DNA of 64,000 nucleotides from positions 124,001 through 188,000 of the forward strand of contig NZ_VCIG01000001.1 in NCBI RefSeq assembly GCF_006345815.1, read 5' to 3'. Source of the DNA: Ochrobactrum sp. CGA5. GTDB taxonomy: Bacteria; Pseudomonadota; Alphaproteobacteria; Rhizobiales; Rhizobiaceae. Both the position numbers and the translations under genes were made by a program. Positions 55,102 through 63,570 of this stretch are shown one piece after another. How positions within the stretch are numbered: the first letter of the stretch is position 1; each line of letters opens with the position of its first letter. Below the pieces are notes generated by a model, which saw only the letters and a program-made list of their open reading frames with translations, was not told where the DNA came from and did no database searches.

Positions 55102-56177
55102 ACCACTTGCAGCTCTACACGGTTCCCTTCTCCATCGAAAAGATGAAGGTGTTGTGCCGGGAAACTCACCTGAACTGAACCTTGCGAATGAAGCGCATCG
55201 CGGTTCAGTGTGAAAATCTTGAACGGCAGCCCATGCAGGCTGAGATGCAGGATGATGCCGAAACCGGTCGGCTCGACAAGATCGACATCAGCCGTCAGGC
55301 CTGCTGAATTCTCGATAAGCACGTGCTCGGGACGAACGCCGAGCGTGGTTTTTGCGCCATGCTTGAGTTTCAAGGGCTGCGGCAATGCGATGAGTGTGCC
55401 GTCCTTGAGTTTCAGACGCGGACCACCATCCTGTTCAAGATAGGTCACATCGAGGAAGTTCATGGCGGGTGAGCCGATGAAACCTGCCACGAAGAGATTG
55501 GCCGGGCGGTTATAGAGCTCAAGTGGAGAGCCGACCTGCTGTACCACGCCGCCATGCATGGCGACGATACGGTCGGCCAAAGTCATGGCTTCGATCTGGT
55601 CATGTGTCACATAGATCGATGTGGCTTTCAGCTCGCCATGCAGTTTCTTGATCTCCGCGCGCATCTGCTCGCGCAGGCGTGCATCGAGGTTGGAAAGCGG
55701 CTCGTCAAAAAGGAAGGCCTTGGGCTGGCGCACAATCGCGCGTCCCATGGCAACACGTTGGCGCTGGCCACCGGAGAGCGCCTTGGGGCGACGTTCCAGC
55801 AAAGGCTCAAGGCCGAGCTTGGCGGCGGTCGACTTGATGGCGCTTGCGATCTTTTCCTTGGGCGTTTTACGCAGCCGCATGCTGTAGCTCATATTGTCAG
55901 CCACACTCATATGCGGATAGAGCGCATAGGACTGGAACACCATTGCGATATCGCGATCTTTGGGTGCCAGTTCGTTGACCCGCTTGCCACTGATCTGCAC
56001 TTGTCCTGAAGTAATGTCTTCAAGGCCTGCAATCATCCGAAGCAAAGTGGATTTGCCACAGCCCGATGGGCCAACCAGAACGATGAATTCACCGTCTTTG
56101 ATCTCAAGGTCAACGCCGTGCAGAACAGCATGTTCGCCATAGCTTTTGCGGACTGACTGAATATCGATGGAAGCCAT
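55095..56177 (-). CDS. Sugar ABC transporter ATP-binding protein (MalK/UgpC type)
   Basis: A 360-residue ATPase. Walker [10 protein letters not shown] (about 36-44), Q-loop [11 protein letters not shown], signature LSGGQRQR, Walker [12 protein letters not shown] and H-loop [10 protein letters not shown] are all present, with a C-terminal MalK-like regulatory domain. It is a paralogue of the ATPase at 1510-2601. It closes a minus-strand operon of binding protein, two permeases and ATPase. Confidence 0.94.
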   Translation of the reverse strand: MASIDIQSVRKSYGEHAVLHGVDLEIKDGEFIVLVGPSGCGKSTLLRMIAGLEDITSGQVQISGKRVNELAPKDRDIAMVFQSYALYPHMSVADNMSYSMRLRKTPKEKIASAIKSTAAKLGLEPLLERRPKALSGGQRQRVAMGRAIVRQPKAFLFDEPLSNLDARLREQMRAEIKKLHGELKATSIYVTHDQIEAMTLADRIVAMHGGVVQQVGSPLELYNRPANLFVAGFIGSPAMNFLDVTYLEQDGGPRLKLKDGTLIALPQPLKLKHGAKTTLGVRPEHVLIENSAGLTADVDLVEPTGFGIILHLSLHGLPFKIFTLNRDALHSQGSVQVSFPAQHLHLFDGEGNRVELQVVQ

Positions 56178-56191
56178 AGGGAAAAGTCCTT

Positions 56192-57025
56192 TCAGCCTTT
56201 GACTGCGCCAGCCGTAAGGCCCTGCACGAGGTATCGTTGAATAAGGAAAAAGAAGAGACAGGCGGGGATCAGAGCGAGCACACCCGCTGCCATCATCTGC
56301 CCGAAATCGACCGAGAATTTTGACACGAAGCTTAAAAGCCCGACCGGGAAAGTGGACGAATCATTGCCGGAAATCAGCATCAGTGCGAACAAAAGCTCGC
56401 TCCATGCTGCGGTGAAAACAAAGCCGAGCGTTGCAGCAATCCCCGGCAGGGTCAGTGGCAGAATGATCTGGCGGAAAGCCATGAACTGCGTCGCGCCGTC
56501 GATTTTGGCGGCTTCTTCGAGATCCTTTGGAATGCCGTCGAAGAAAGACTGCATCAAAAAGGTGGCAAAAGGCACATTGAATGCCGAATAGACGATGATC
56601 AGACCGATCAGGCTGTTGGTTAGACCAAGCGGCGCCATGATCTTGTAGATCGGCGCAATCAGCATCACGAGAGGAAACATCTGTGTCAGCAGCATCAGCG
56701 CGACAATCCAGTATTTGGCGCGGAAGTTGAAACGTGAGAGCGCATAGCCGGAGAGCGACGCAAGCAGCGTGACAATGATTGCGGTGGAGCCGGACACGAT
56801 CAGGCTGTTGCGGAAGAACAGCGGAAAGGAGCTGTTGTTCAACACATGGCTGAAGTGATCAAATGTCATGCGCGATGGCCAGAGCCGCACGCCTTCACTG
56901 TACAGGAGATCATCGGGTGTGACGGAAACCTTCACCAGCCAGAAGATCGGAAACAGCGCAAACAACACGAACAGAAGAATAGCAACGCGATGTGTGCCAA
57001 CGAGCAAGAGCTTACGGTTGGTCAT
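56192..57025 (-). CDS. Sugar ABC transporter permease, MalG-like
   Basis: A 277-residue CUT1 permease. The N-terminal helix is at [18 protein letters not shown], and about five more follow. The EAA loop is [21 protein letters not shown] near residue 175, given here in the usual position, and the C-terminus is GLTAGAVKG. It lies 14 bases upstream of the ATPase gene and 4 bases after the MalF-like gene. Confidence 0.93.
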   Translation of the reverse strand: MTNRKLLLVGTHRVAILLFVLFALFPIFWLVKVSVTPDDLLYSEGVRLWPSRMTFDHFSHVLNNSSFPLFFRNSLIVSGSTAIIVTLLASLSGYALSRFNFRAKYWIVALMLLTQMFPLVMLIAPIYKIMAPLGLTNSLIGLIIVYSAFNVPFATFLMQSFFDGIPKDLEEAAKIDGATQFMAFRQIILPLTLPGIAATLGFVFTAAWSELLFALMLISGNDSSTFPVGLLSFVSKFSVDFGQMMAAGVLALIPACLFFFLIQRYLVQGLTAGAVKG

Positions 57026-57029
57026 GGCC

Positions 57030-58004
57030 TCAATCCTTGTTCAGAAGCGTCTGGCGCAACAGCACGATCAGCATTGAATAGACCATCAGTAGGACAAGCA
57101 GGACCATTGCAATCGCAGAGGCATAGCCAAAATCGAGCCGTTTGAACGCCTGCGTAAAGATGTAGCTGGCGACGATCTGCGTCCGGTCGGCAGGACCACC
57201 GCCCGTCATGACGACAATCAGGTCGGCGCTGTTGGCAATCCAGACTGTGCGCAGCAAAATGGTGATGGCCATGGTCGGCGCAAGATAAGGAAGCGTGATG
57301 GAGAGAAAACGCTGCACGGGGCCTGCGCCGTCGATCGCCGCTGCTTCGTAAAGATCGCGTGGGATGGCCTGCAAAGCGGCCAGCATGGTGATGGCGAAGA
57401 ACGGAATGCCCCACCAGACACCAGCGGTGATGATGCCCCATATGGCGAAATTGGGGTCTGACAGGATGTTGTCTGGGGAGCTCAGAATTCCGATTGCATG
57501 CAGCCAGTGCGGCAACGGGCCGATCACCGGGTTGAACAGCCACGCCCAGTTAAGACCGGTTAGAAAGGTGGGAACAGCCCATGGCAGGAAGATCAACGCC
57601 TGTGCGATGCCGCGTCCGGCAAACGGTTTATCGAGCAGAAGGGCCAGAATAAGTCCAAATACGAATTGCAGCAGCACGGAGCAGCCGGTCCACCAAAGGG
57701 TGTTCTTCAAGGAACGATAGAAAGCCTGGTCCGTCGCAAGCTCCCGGAAATGATCAAGCCCGACAAAGCCCCCAGAGAAAGGATTGAGCAACTGGATATC
57801 GCGAAAGGCATAGGAGACGCCGAGGATCAGCGGAACCAGCATGATGGCACCGATAAGGATCAGTGCCGGGGCGCTGTAGAGATAAGGTTCGGAGGCTTGG
57901 GCAAGTCGCTGCAAAAAGCTGCGGCGGTCCTGTTTTCCACCCGGTACTTCACTTGGCACGTTGTTTCGTACCGGGGCCTTGATGGAAGCGGTGTCGTTCA
58001 TCAT
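57030..58004 (-). CDS. Sugar ABC transporter permease, MalF-like
   Basis: A 324-residue CUT1 permease. A polar N-terminus of about 35 residues precedes the first helix (ALILIGAIMLVPLILGVSYA). The coupling loop reads YEAAAIDGAGPVQRFLSITLP. It is separated from the binding-protein gene by 72 bases that contain a strong hairpin. Two Met codons open the frame (58004 and 58001); either may be used. Confidence 0.93.
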   Translation of the reverse strand: MMNDTASIKAPVRNNVPSEVPGGKQDRRSFLQRLAQASEPYLYSAPALILIGAIMLVPLILGVSYAFRDIQLLNPFSGGFVGLDHFRELATDQAFYRSLKNTLWWTGCSVLLQFVFGLILALLLDKPFAGRGIAQALIFLPWAVPTFLTGLNWAWLFNPVIGPLPHWLHAIGILSSPDNILSDPNFAIWGIITAGVWWGIPFFAITMLAALQAIPRDLYEAAAIDGAGPVQRFLSITLPYLAPTMAITILLRTVWIANSADLIVVMTGGGPADRTQIVASYIFTQAFKRLDFGYASAIAMVLLVLLMVYSMLIVLLRQTLLNKD

Positions 58005-58034
58005 TTTTCCCTTCGCGGGGCTGTATCATTCGCT

Positions 58035-58063
58035 TTGCAGGCGCGGTTGTTCCACGCCTGCAA
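58035..58063 (-). promoter_or_regulatory. Intercistronic hairpin between binding protein and permease genes
   Basis: TTGCAGGCG (58035-58043) pairs perfectly with CGCCTGCAA (58055-58063), 11-base loop, with no T-run. Such hairpins after binding-protein genes protect the upstream mRNA 3' end and give more binding protein than permease (known from malE-malF); the same role is inferred here. Confidence 0.65.
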
Positions 58064-58076
58064 GCTGTTCATGATG

Positions 58077-59336
58077 CTATTGCTTTGAAAGGTGCTTCTG
58101 CTGCGCCTTGGTCAGATATTCTGCCCACTGGTCGGCGAGCTGATCCGGCGTAATGTCACCGAGAAGCGCTTCCTGCGAGGTCTTGATGACGAGCGAATCC
58201 TTGAAGAACGCAAATTCTTCCAGATAGGTCGGCATGACGGTCGGAACGACGTCCTTGTCAGCCAGTTCGTCGAACCAGCCCTTGAACTGTTCCCCGCTGT
58301 AGAACGGATCGTCCTGGGCGGATTTGAGAACCGGCAAGGCGCCGGTACGCTTGTTCCACTCGATGTTGCCTTCCGGGCCTTCAAGCATCGAGATGAGTTT
58401 CCAGGAGAGATCTTTATTCTTGCTGGCGCTCATCATCGACCAGCCCGCAAAGCCGATCGTCGGGAACGTCTTGCCATCCGGGCCCTTTGGCATGATGGCA
58501 ACGCCGAAATCTTCAGGCTTCATACGCTCGGCGATGGCAATCAGAGCGTCAGGGTCTTGATTGAGGAAAGCGCAGGTGCCGCTATAGAAGCCGGCTACGG
58601 TTTCATTGAAGCCCCAATTGACACTATCCTTCGGTGCGAGGCCGTTCTTGTAAAGATCGACCATCCAGGTAATGCCCTTTTTCCAGCCTTCGCTGTTCAT
58701 GGTCGAGGTGCCGTCTTCGTTGAAGAACTTGTTGTTGCCCGCCATGGAGGCTGCGAAGATCACCCACCCATTGAGGCCACCAGGACCACCGCGCATGCAA
58801 TAACCGGATTTACCCGGTAGAGCTGCGATCTTCTTGGACGCTTCGACAAATTCGTCCATCGTCTTTGGCGGCTCGGAAACACCTGCTTCGCTGAGCAGCT
58901 TTTTGTTGTAGAACATGGCGTTCAGATAAAAGCCGTAAGGCAGCGTATAGGCCGTGTTGTTGACACTGCGACCAAGCTCAAGGGCGCGTTCGGTCAGGTC
59001 GGATGTGGTTTCCCACTTTTCGAGATAAGGCTCAAGGTTCTCCAGCATGCCGTTATTGCCATAGAGCGAAACCCAGGTGTCCGGCATTTCCATGACGTCG
59101 GGAATCTCACCGGCCGAAACCATGGTTGCGAATTTCTGGAAGGATTCGCCCCATGGTAGAGAAATGATTTCAACCTTGGTGCCAGGATTGGCTGTTTCAA
59201 ACTTGGCAACGATGGATTCAAGCGTCTTGGTGCGCTCCGGGCTGGTAATGACTTCAACAAGCTTCAAAGTGGTATCGGCGAGCGCCGTACCGCTCAAAAG
59301 CATGGTTGCGAATGCGGCTGCTATTAGTTTTTTCAT
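58077..59336 (-). CDS. Sugar ABC transporter substrate-binding protein (family 1)
   Basis: A 419-residue periplasmic protein with a signal peptide (MKKLIAAAFATMLLSGTALA) and the family 1 opening DTTLKLVEVITSPERTKTLESIV. Further typical text includes FETANPGTKVEIISLPWGESFQKF and YGFYLNAMFYNKKLLSEAG. It delivers a carbohydrate to the two permeases encoded downstream. The ligand cannot be read from the sequence; nearby aldo/keto reductase, kinase and aldolase genes point to a sugar that is oxidised or phosphorylated and cleaved. Confidence 0.93.
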   Translation of the reverse strand: MKKLIAAAFATMLLSGTALADTTLKLVEVITSPERTKTLESIVAKFETANPGTKVEIISLPWGESFQKFATMVSAGEIPDVMEMPDTWVSLYGNNGMLENLEPYLEKWETTSDLTERALELGRSVNNTAYTLPYGFYLNAMFYNKKLLSEAGVSEPPKTMDEFVEASKKIAALPGKSGYCMRGGPGGLNGWVIFAASMAGNNKFFNEDGTSTMNSEGWKKGITWMVDLYKNGLAPKDSVNWGFNETVAGFYSGTCAFLNQDPDALIAIAERMKPEDFGVAIMPKGPDGKTFPTIGFAGWSMMSASKNKDLSWKLISMLEGPEGNIEWNKRTGALPVLKSAQDDPFYSGEQFKGWFDELADKDVVPTVMPTYLEEFAFFKDSLVIKTSQEALLGDITPDQLADQWAEYLTKAQQKHLSKQ

Positions 59337-59370
59337 TGCAGTTCCCCTTATTGCTCCTCACGATTTTAGT

Positions 59371-60540
59371 TCACCCTGTCGATGCTGCGAGCGCTCCTTC
59401 GATATCCCGCCACAGCGCCTCCGTTCCCTCCAGTCCGACATGCAGGCGCACGGAGCGCGGGTCGATGCCGAACGTATGTGCCGAATTTGGCTGTGCCTTC
59501 TGCTGCAGCACAACTTCGCCCGGTACAATCAGGCTTTCATGTCCGCCCCAGCTCACGCCGAGCTTGAACAGATTGAGATGATTGCAGAATTCGCGAATGT
59601 TCACGCCTTCACGGAAGATGACGGAGAACAGACCGGATGTACCCTTGAGACCCACAGGCAGACGATTGGCGAGCGCTGGGTGGCAGACGGCTTCAACCAC
59701 ATCCAGCGCCTGAAGACGCTTTGCAATTTCCAGTGCCGCAGCCTCATGCGCCTTCATGCGCGTCGGTAAGGTGCGCATACCACGCACCAGAAGCCACGCA
59801 TCAAATGGTGAAAGCTTGCCGCCGAGATATGGATATGTTTCTGCGCGGATTGCATTGATCAGCTCTCTCGAACCGGTCACGACACCGGCCACGACATCGC
59901 TATGGCCGCCAAGATATTTCGATGCCGAATGCACGACAAGATCAACGCCAAGCGACAGTGGGCGCTGGAAGATCGGGCTGGCCCAGCTGTTATCGATGAT
60001 GCTCAACACGCCATGCTGCTTGGCAATCGTTGCCAAGGCACCGACATCATGGGCTTCTATGACCCAGCTCGTCGGGCTTTCCATATAGAAGAGCTTTGCA
60101 CCGGGCAGGGCTTTTGCAACCGCTTCCTCGTCGCGGCCATCGACGTAGTCTACCTGCACCTGCATCCGCTTCATAATGGTGCCGAACAGGCGGAACGCGT
60201 CGGGATAGACATGTCGCACGGCAACAATGCGATCACCCGGCTTAACAAATGCCAGCACGCTTGAAGAGATCGCAGCCATGCCGCTGGCAAACCCCAGCGC
60301 GTCTTCGCCGCCTTCAAGTTTTGCCAGCATTTCTTCAAATGCCCGCACGGTCGGGTTCAGGCCGCGCGTATAGATCGGGCGAACCTTTTCGCCGCGATAG
60401 GAGGCGACCATGTCGTCATAGCTTGGGAAGGTGAAAAGCGACGTCTGAACGATGGGTGGAACCACGGCGTCGAAAGCATTGCCTTCATCGTGGGCAACCG
60501 TGAGCGCTGCGAAATCCAGTGGATCCATCCCGTCGGTCAT
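59371..60540 (-). CDS. Cys/Met metabolism-type PLP-dependent enzyme
   Basis: A 389-residue fold-type I enzyme of the cystathionine gamma-synthase/beta-lyase/gamma-lyase family. PLP-binding features are YTRGLNPTVRAFEEMLAKLEGGE, ALGFASGMAAISS, the Asp of IIDNSWASP and the Schiff-base Lys in VHSASKYLGGHSD. Relatives make or break C-S bonds in methionine and cysteine metabolism. Its operon is for sugar uptake, with the GntR gene overlapping its start by 4 bases, so the true substrate may be unusual; a sulfur compound taken up by the importer is one possibility (inference). Confidence 0.9.
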   Translation of the reverse strand: MTDGMDPLDFAALTVAHDEGNAFDAVVPPIVQTSLFTFPSYDDMVASYRGEKVRPIYTRGLNPTVRAFEEMLAKLEGGEDALGFASGMAAISSSVLAFVKPGDRIVAVRHVYPDAFRLFGTIMKRMQVQVDYVDGRDEEAVAKALPGAKLFYMESPTSWVIEAHDVGALATIAKQHGVLSIIDNSWASPIFQRPLSLGVDLVVHSASKYLGGHSDVVAGVVTGSRELINAIRAETYPYLGGKLSPFDAWLLVRGMRTLPTRMKAHEAAALEIAKRLQALDVVEAVCHPALANRLPVGLKGTSGLFSVIFREGVNIREFCNHLNLFKLGVSWGGHESLIVPGEVVLQQKAQPNSAHTFGIDPRSVRLHVGLEGTEALWRDIEGALAASTG

Positions 60541-61253
60541 TTGGACATTTCCTTGATGTCGTCCTCGACGATGTCGAGGATCTTGAGTGTTTCCTGCCGA
60601 GCGGCTTCAGGGTCTTGGGCCACGATGGCGTTGAAGAGTGTGCGGTGGAACGGAAAAGTCCTCCGCGCGAAGTCGATCCGCTCGAACGGATGATCCCAGA
60701 AGCGCAGAAAGGCTTCGCGCATCTGTTCAAGCAATTGTCTGAAAAGCGGATTGTGGGTCGCGTCATAAATGGCGAGATGGAAAGCGAGATCTTCCGGGCC
60801 TGACGTGCCTTCCGCGATATGAACGCGCTCCATCTCATTGAGATTGCGTTCGATGATGACGAGGTCTTCCGCCGTGCGTTTGCGGGCGGCGACCATGCTG
60901 GCCTCGGCTTCGATGCCACGGCGAACTTCAAGCGATTGCAGCAAAGCATCGCGCAATTGCGCAGGATCGAATGAAAGCGGCATGTGTATGGTTGCAGCCG
61001 AGATAGGTTTGAGCAGATATGTGCCGCTGCCTTTGCGGGCTTCGATCACACCCAATGCCTGAAAGTGTCGGATCGCTTCGCGGATAGTGGAGCGTCCCAC
61101 AGCGAGCGCGGCCATCAATTCGCGTTCAGCGGGGAGGCGATCTCCCGCCTTGAGATGCGCCGTCGCGATATAATTGGCGAGCGCTTCTGTTACCTGCCGG
61201 GCTCGATCCATCGGCGGTAGTGGCGCAATCTGCAGCAGCCTGCGATCTTTCAT
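60537..61253 (-). CDS. GntR-family regulator, FadR/FCD subfamily
   Basis: A 238-residue regulator. The N-terminal winged helix (ALANYIATAHLKAGDRLPAERELMAALAVGRSTIREAIRHFQALGVI, here named by its ends ALANYI and LGVIEARKGSGTY) is followed by an all-helical FCD ligand domain, with metal-site residues in DLAFHLAIYDATHN and PFHRTLFNAI. FCD members respond to small carboxylic acids or sugar acids. It overlaps the PLP gene and is divergent from the aldo/keto reductase gene, so it probably controls both directions and the palindromic sites nearby. Confidence 0.93.
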   Translation of the reverse strand: MKDRRLLQIAPLPPMDRARQVTEALANYIATAHLKAGDRLPAERELMAALAVGRSTIREAIRHFQALGVIEARKGSGTYLLKPISAATIHMPLSFDPAQLRDALLQSLEVRRGIEAEASMVAARKRTAEDLVIIERNLNEMERVHIAEGTSGPEDLAFHLAIYDATHNPLFRQLLEQMREAFLRFWDHPFERIDFARRTFPFHRTLFNAIVAQDPEAARQETLKILDIVEDDIKEMSK

Positions 61254-61270
61254 TCTGTCTCCATTCCACA

Positions 61271-61341
61271 GACTGGTCCAGGGAACTGAAGCGCGGTCGG
61301 ATCAGACCTGGTTCCCTTATTGGTTTTTAAATTGGTCTGAC
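61271..61341. promoter_or_regulatory. Candidate FCD-regulator half-sites in the divergent promoter region
   Basis: Three related words occur between the GntR gene and the aldo/keto reductase gene: GACTGGTCCAG (61271-61281), ATCAGACCTGG (61301-61311) and ATTGGTCTGA (61331-61340). The last two are inverted relative to each other (TCAGACC against GGTCTGA). FadR-type regulators often bind TGGTNNNACCA-like sites, so these are plausible operators. Confidence 0.45.
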
Positions 61342-61509
61342 ATCATAGTAATATCGGTAGGAATTCGGTGCTGTCAAGGATGGATCATTTGCAAGTGAAG
61401 ATACTGTTCGCATGTGCATGTTTTTATGATTGCGCTTGAGCAAGCTTGCTCCTATCAATCGGCAGAAGAGGCGTCTGGCATGTTGCATGCCGCGATGGAG
61501 GAGATATCC

Positions 61510-62538
61510 ATGCAATTGAAGGCATCCGAGAAACGGACGCTTGGCCGTACTGGCCTGACTGTAACGGCGCTTGGTCTGGGAACCGCGCCTTTGGGTGGGC
61601 TTTATGCGCCTGTTTCCCGCGCAGATGCGGAGGCTTTGCTGGAAGCCGGTTGGGACAGCGGCATCCGTTATTTCGACAGTGCGCCGATGTATGGCTATGG
61701 TCGATGCGAGCACCTTCTCGGCGATATGCTGCGTGAAAAGAGCGAGCGCGCTGTGGTCTCAACCAAGGTCGGGCGCTTGATGGCAAATGAGCGCGCTGGT
61801 CGTGTCTTGCCTCCGCCACTGCCGAAAAATCCGTTTGATTCAGGCTGGCACAATGGCCTCAATTTTCGCGAGATCTTTGATTACAGCTATGACGGCATTA
61901 TGCGCAGCTTCGATGATAGCCAGCAGCGTCTCGGCTTTCCTGAAATCGATCTGCTTTATGTCCACGATATCGGCCGTGTAACGCATGGTGACAGGCATGA
62001 GCTTCACTGGAATGCGCTGACCAAGGGCGGCGGTTTCCGCGCGCTGACCGAGCTGCGCGCGGCAGGCAATATCAAAGGCTTCGGGCTAGGTGTGAATGAA
62101 TGGCAGATCATTCGCGATGCGCTCGAAGAGGCGGATCTTGATTGCTCGCTTCTGGCTGGGCGCTATTCGCTGCTCGACCAGGCTTCGGAAAAGGAATTCC
62201 TGCCGCTGGCGCAGAAGCGTGGCATGGCGCTGGTGATTGCGGGCGTGTTCAATTCGGGGATTCTCGCTGCACCGCGCGGCGGCGAACAGAAGTTCGATTA
62301 CGCGGATGCGCCTGCTGAAATCATTGCACGCACCAATCAGTTGCATGATATTTGCGATCAGTTCAATGTACCCCTTGCCGCTGCCGCCATGCAGTTCCCG
62401 ATGATGCATGCGGCCGTCAGCGCCATTCTGATCGGTGTCCGTTCGCCAGAACAGATCAGACAGAATGTCGTCTGGTTCGAACAGTCAATACCGGGTGAAT
62501 TCTGGCAGACCTTACGTTCTGAAGGCATTATTTCCTGA
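61510..62538 (+). CDS. Aldo/keto reductase, L-fucose/D-threo-aldose 1-dehydrogenase type
   Basis: A 342-residue TIM-barrel oxidoreductase. The catalytic tetrad is visible: Asp and Tyr in FDSAPMYGYG, Lys in VVSTKVGRL and His in LLYVHDIG. The opening KRTLGRTGLTVTALGLGTAPLGGL and its length resemble L-fucose/D-threo-aldose 1-dehydrogenases, which oxidise the sugar to a lactone. ATG 61510 follows GGAGGAGATATCC; the frame is open back to 61414 without a better site. It starts the plus-strand operon with the kinase 2 bases downstream. Pyridoxal dehydrogenase-like activity is an alternative. Confidence 0.88.
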   Translation: MQLKASEKRTLGRTGLTVTALGLGTAPLGGLYAPVSRADAEALLEAGWDSGIRYFDSAPMYGYGRCEHLLGDMLREKSERAVVSTKVGRLMANERAGRVLPPPLPKNPFDSGWHNGLNFREIFDYSYDGIMRSFDDSQQRLGFPEIDLLYVHDIGRVTHGDRHELHWNALTKGGGFRALTELRAAGNIKGFGLGVNEWQIIRDALEEADLDCSLLAGRYSLLDQASEKEFLPLAQKRGMALVIAGVFNSGILAAPRGGEQKFDYADAPAEIIARTNQLHDICDQFNVPLAAAAMQFPMMHAAVSAILIGVRSPEQIRQNVVWFEQSIPGEFWQTLRSEGIIS

Positions 62539-62540
62539 TC

Positions 62541-63461
62541 ATGACGTCCAAGATCCTCTGCGTCGGTGCCCTCACTATGGACACCATTCTCCGCCTTGAT
62601 GAGCTCCCACACGCGGCGGGTAAATATCTGCCGCGCGAGGCGGTCGAGATTGCTGCTGGCATGGCTTCAAGTGCAGCAAGCGCCATTGCACGCCTCGGCG
62701 GTGATGTGGGGCTCTGGGCTTCTGCGGGAATTGATCCTGTGGGTGATCGCGCCGTGGCAGAGCTTGAAGCCGAAGGTATTGACTGTTCCTGCATCCGGCG
62801 GCTCGATGGCGCACGCACCGCATTTTCTTCGATCCTCGTTGATGCGGGCGGTGAACGCATCATCGTGCCTTTTTATGATCGCAGGCTTGCAGATCCGGCT
62901 GAAGCGGTGCCACCGATTGCGACAGGAGCCTTTGCGGCTGTCATGGCTGATGTGCGCTGGCCATGGGCGGCTGAAACTGCACTTCGCGCGGCGCGTGAAG
63001 TCGACATTCCAGCCATTCTCGACGCCGATACGGCACCCGTTGAACTTCTGGAAAAGCTGCTGCCGTTGGCGACCCACATTGTAGCGTCGGAACCCGCGGC
63101 AATCAGCGTGGCTGGGACGGCGGATTTGCGCGAATGCGTTCGTATTCTTGCCAATCGCTATGATGTTTTTACGGCTGTTACCGCCGGAGCGGATGGCTGT
63201 TATTGGGTAGAGCGCGCTGGCCAACCCGTATCGCATGTCGCTGGTTTCAAGGTCGATGCAGTCGATACGCTTGCAGCAGGTGACGTGTTCCATGGCGCTT
63301 TTGCACAGGGTCTGGTCGAAGGCAAACCAATGACGGACATCATCCGATTTGCCAATGCCGCTGCCGCCATCAAATGCGCACGCTTCGGTGGACGTGCTGG
63401 CTCACCAAGCCAAAAGGACGTTGTTTCCTTTATGGAAAGCGGTATCGTTCCCGCTCAATGA
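62541..63461 (+). CDS. PfkB-family sugar kinase resembling sulfofructose kinase
   Basis: A 306-residue ribokinase-fold enzyme. The N-terminal signature lies in EIAAGMASSAASAIARLGG, and the C-terminal one is DAVDTLAAGDVFHGAF with the catalytic Asp. Segments such as ADVRWPWAAETALRAAR, DTLAAGDVFHGA and KCARFGGRAG match, from memory, the E. coli YihV (6-deoxy-6-sulfofructose kinase) pattern more than other PfkB proteins. It lies between an aldo/keto reductase and a DapA-type aldolase. The product may be a phosphorylated keto-sugar or sugar acid. No sulfoquinovosidase or other sulfo-sugar gene is in the window, so this substrate is only a suggestion. Confidence 0.9.
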   Translation: MTSKILCVGALTMDTILRLDELPHAAGKYLPREAVEIAAGMASSAASAIARLGGDVGLWASAGIDPVGDRAVAELEAEGIDCSCIRRLDGARTAFSSILVDAGGERIIVPFYDRRLADPAEAVPPIATGAFAAVMADVRWPWAAETALRAAREVDIPAILDADTAPVELLEKLLPLATHIVASEPAAISVAGTADLRECVRILANRYDVFTAVTAGADGCYWVERAGQPVSHVAGFKVDAVDTLAAGDVFHGAFAQGLVEGKPMTDIIRFANAAAAIKCARFGGRAGSPSQKDVVSFMESGIVPAQ

Positions 63462-63507
63462 GCTGAAAATCTCCTCCAGAAAAGAGCGTGCAGGCGCTGA
63501 GAACGAA

Positions 63508-63536
63508 TTGACTATTTACTAACATGTTAGTATGTG
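63508..63536 (+). promoter_or_regulatory. Promoter with perfect 16-bp palindromic operator in the spacer
   Basis: TTGACT (63508-63513) and TATGTG (63531-63536) are 17 bases apart. The palindrome TACTAACATGTTAGTA (63517-63532) fills the spacer and enters the -10 box. A regulator bound there would block RNA polymerase. The shape (TAACATGTTA) suits GntR-family or similar dimeric repressors; the regulator may lie beyond the window. Confidence 0.75.
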
Positions 63537-63570
63537 CAAACTTAAAGTTCAAACTTGGGAGGAGCCAGTT

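Noticed and set aside
57022-57543. 173-codon minus-strand frame over the MalF-like permease
   Set aside because: A shifted frame of the real permease gene (57030-58004), which has the membrane helices and EAA loop.
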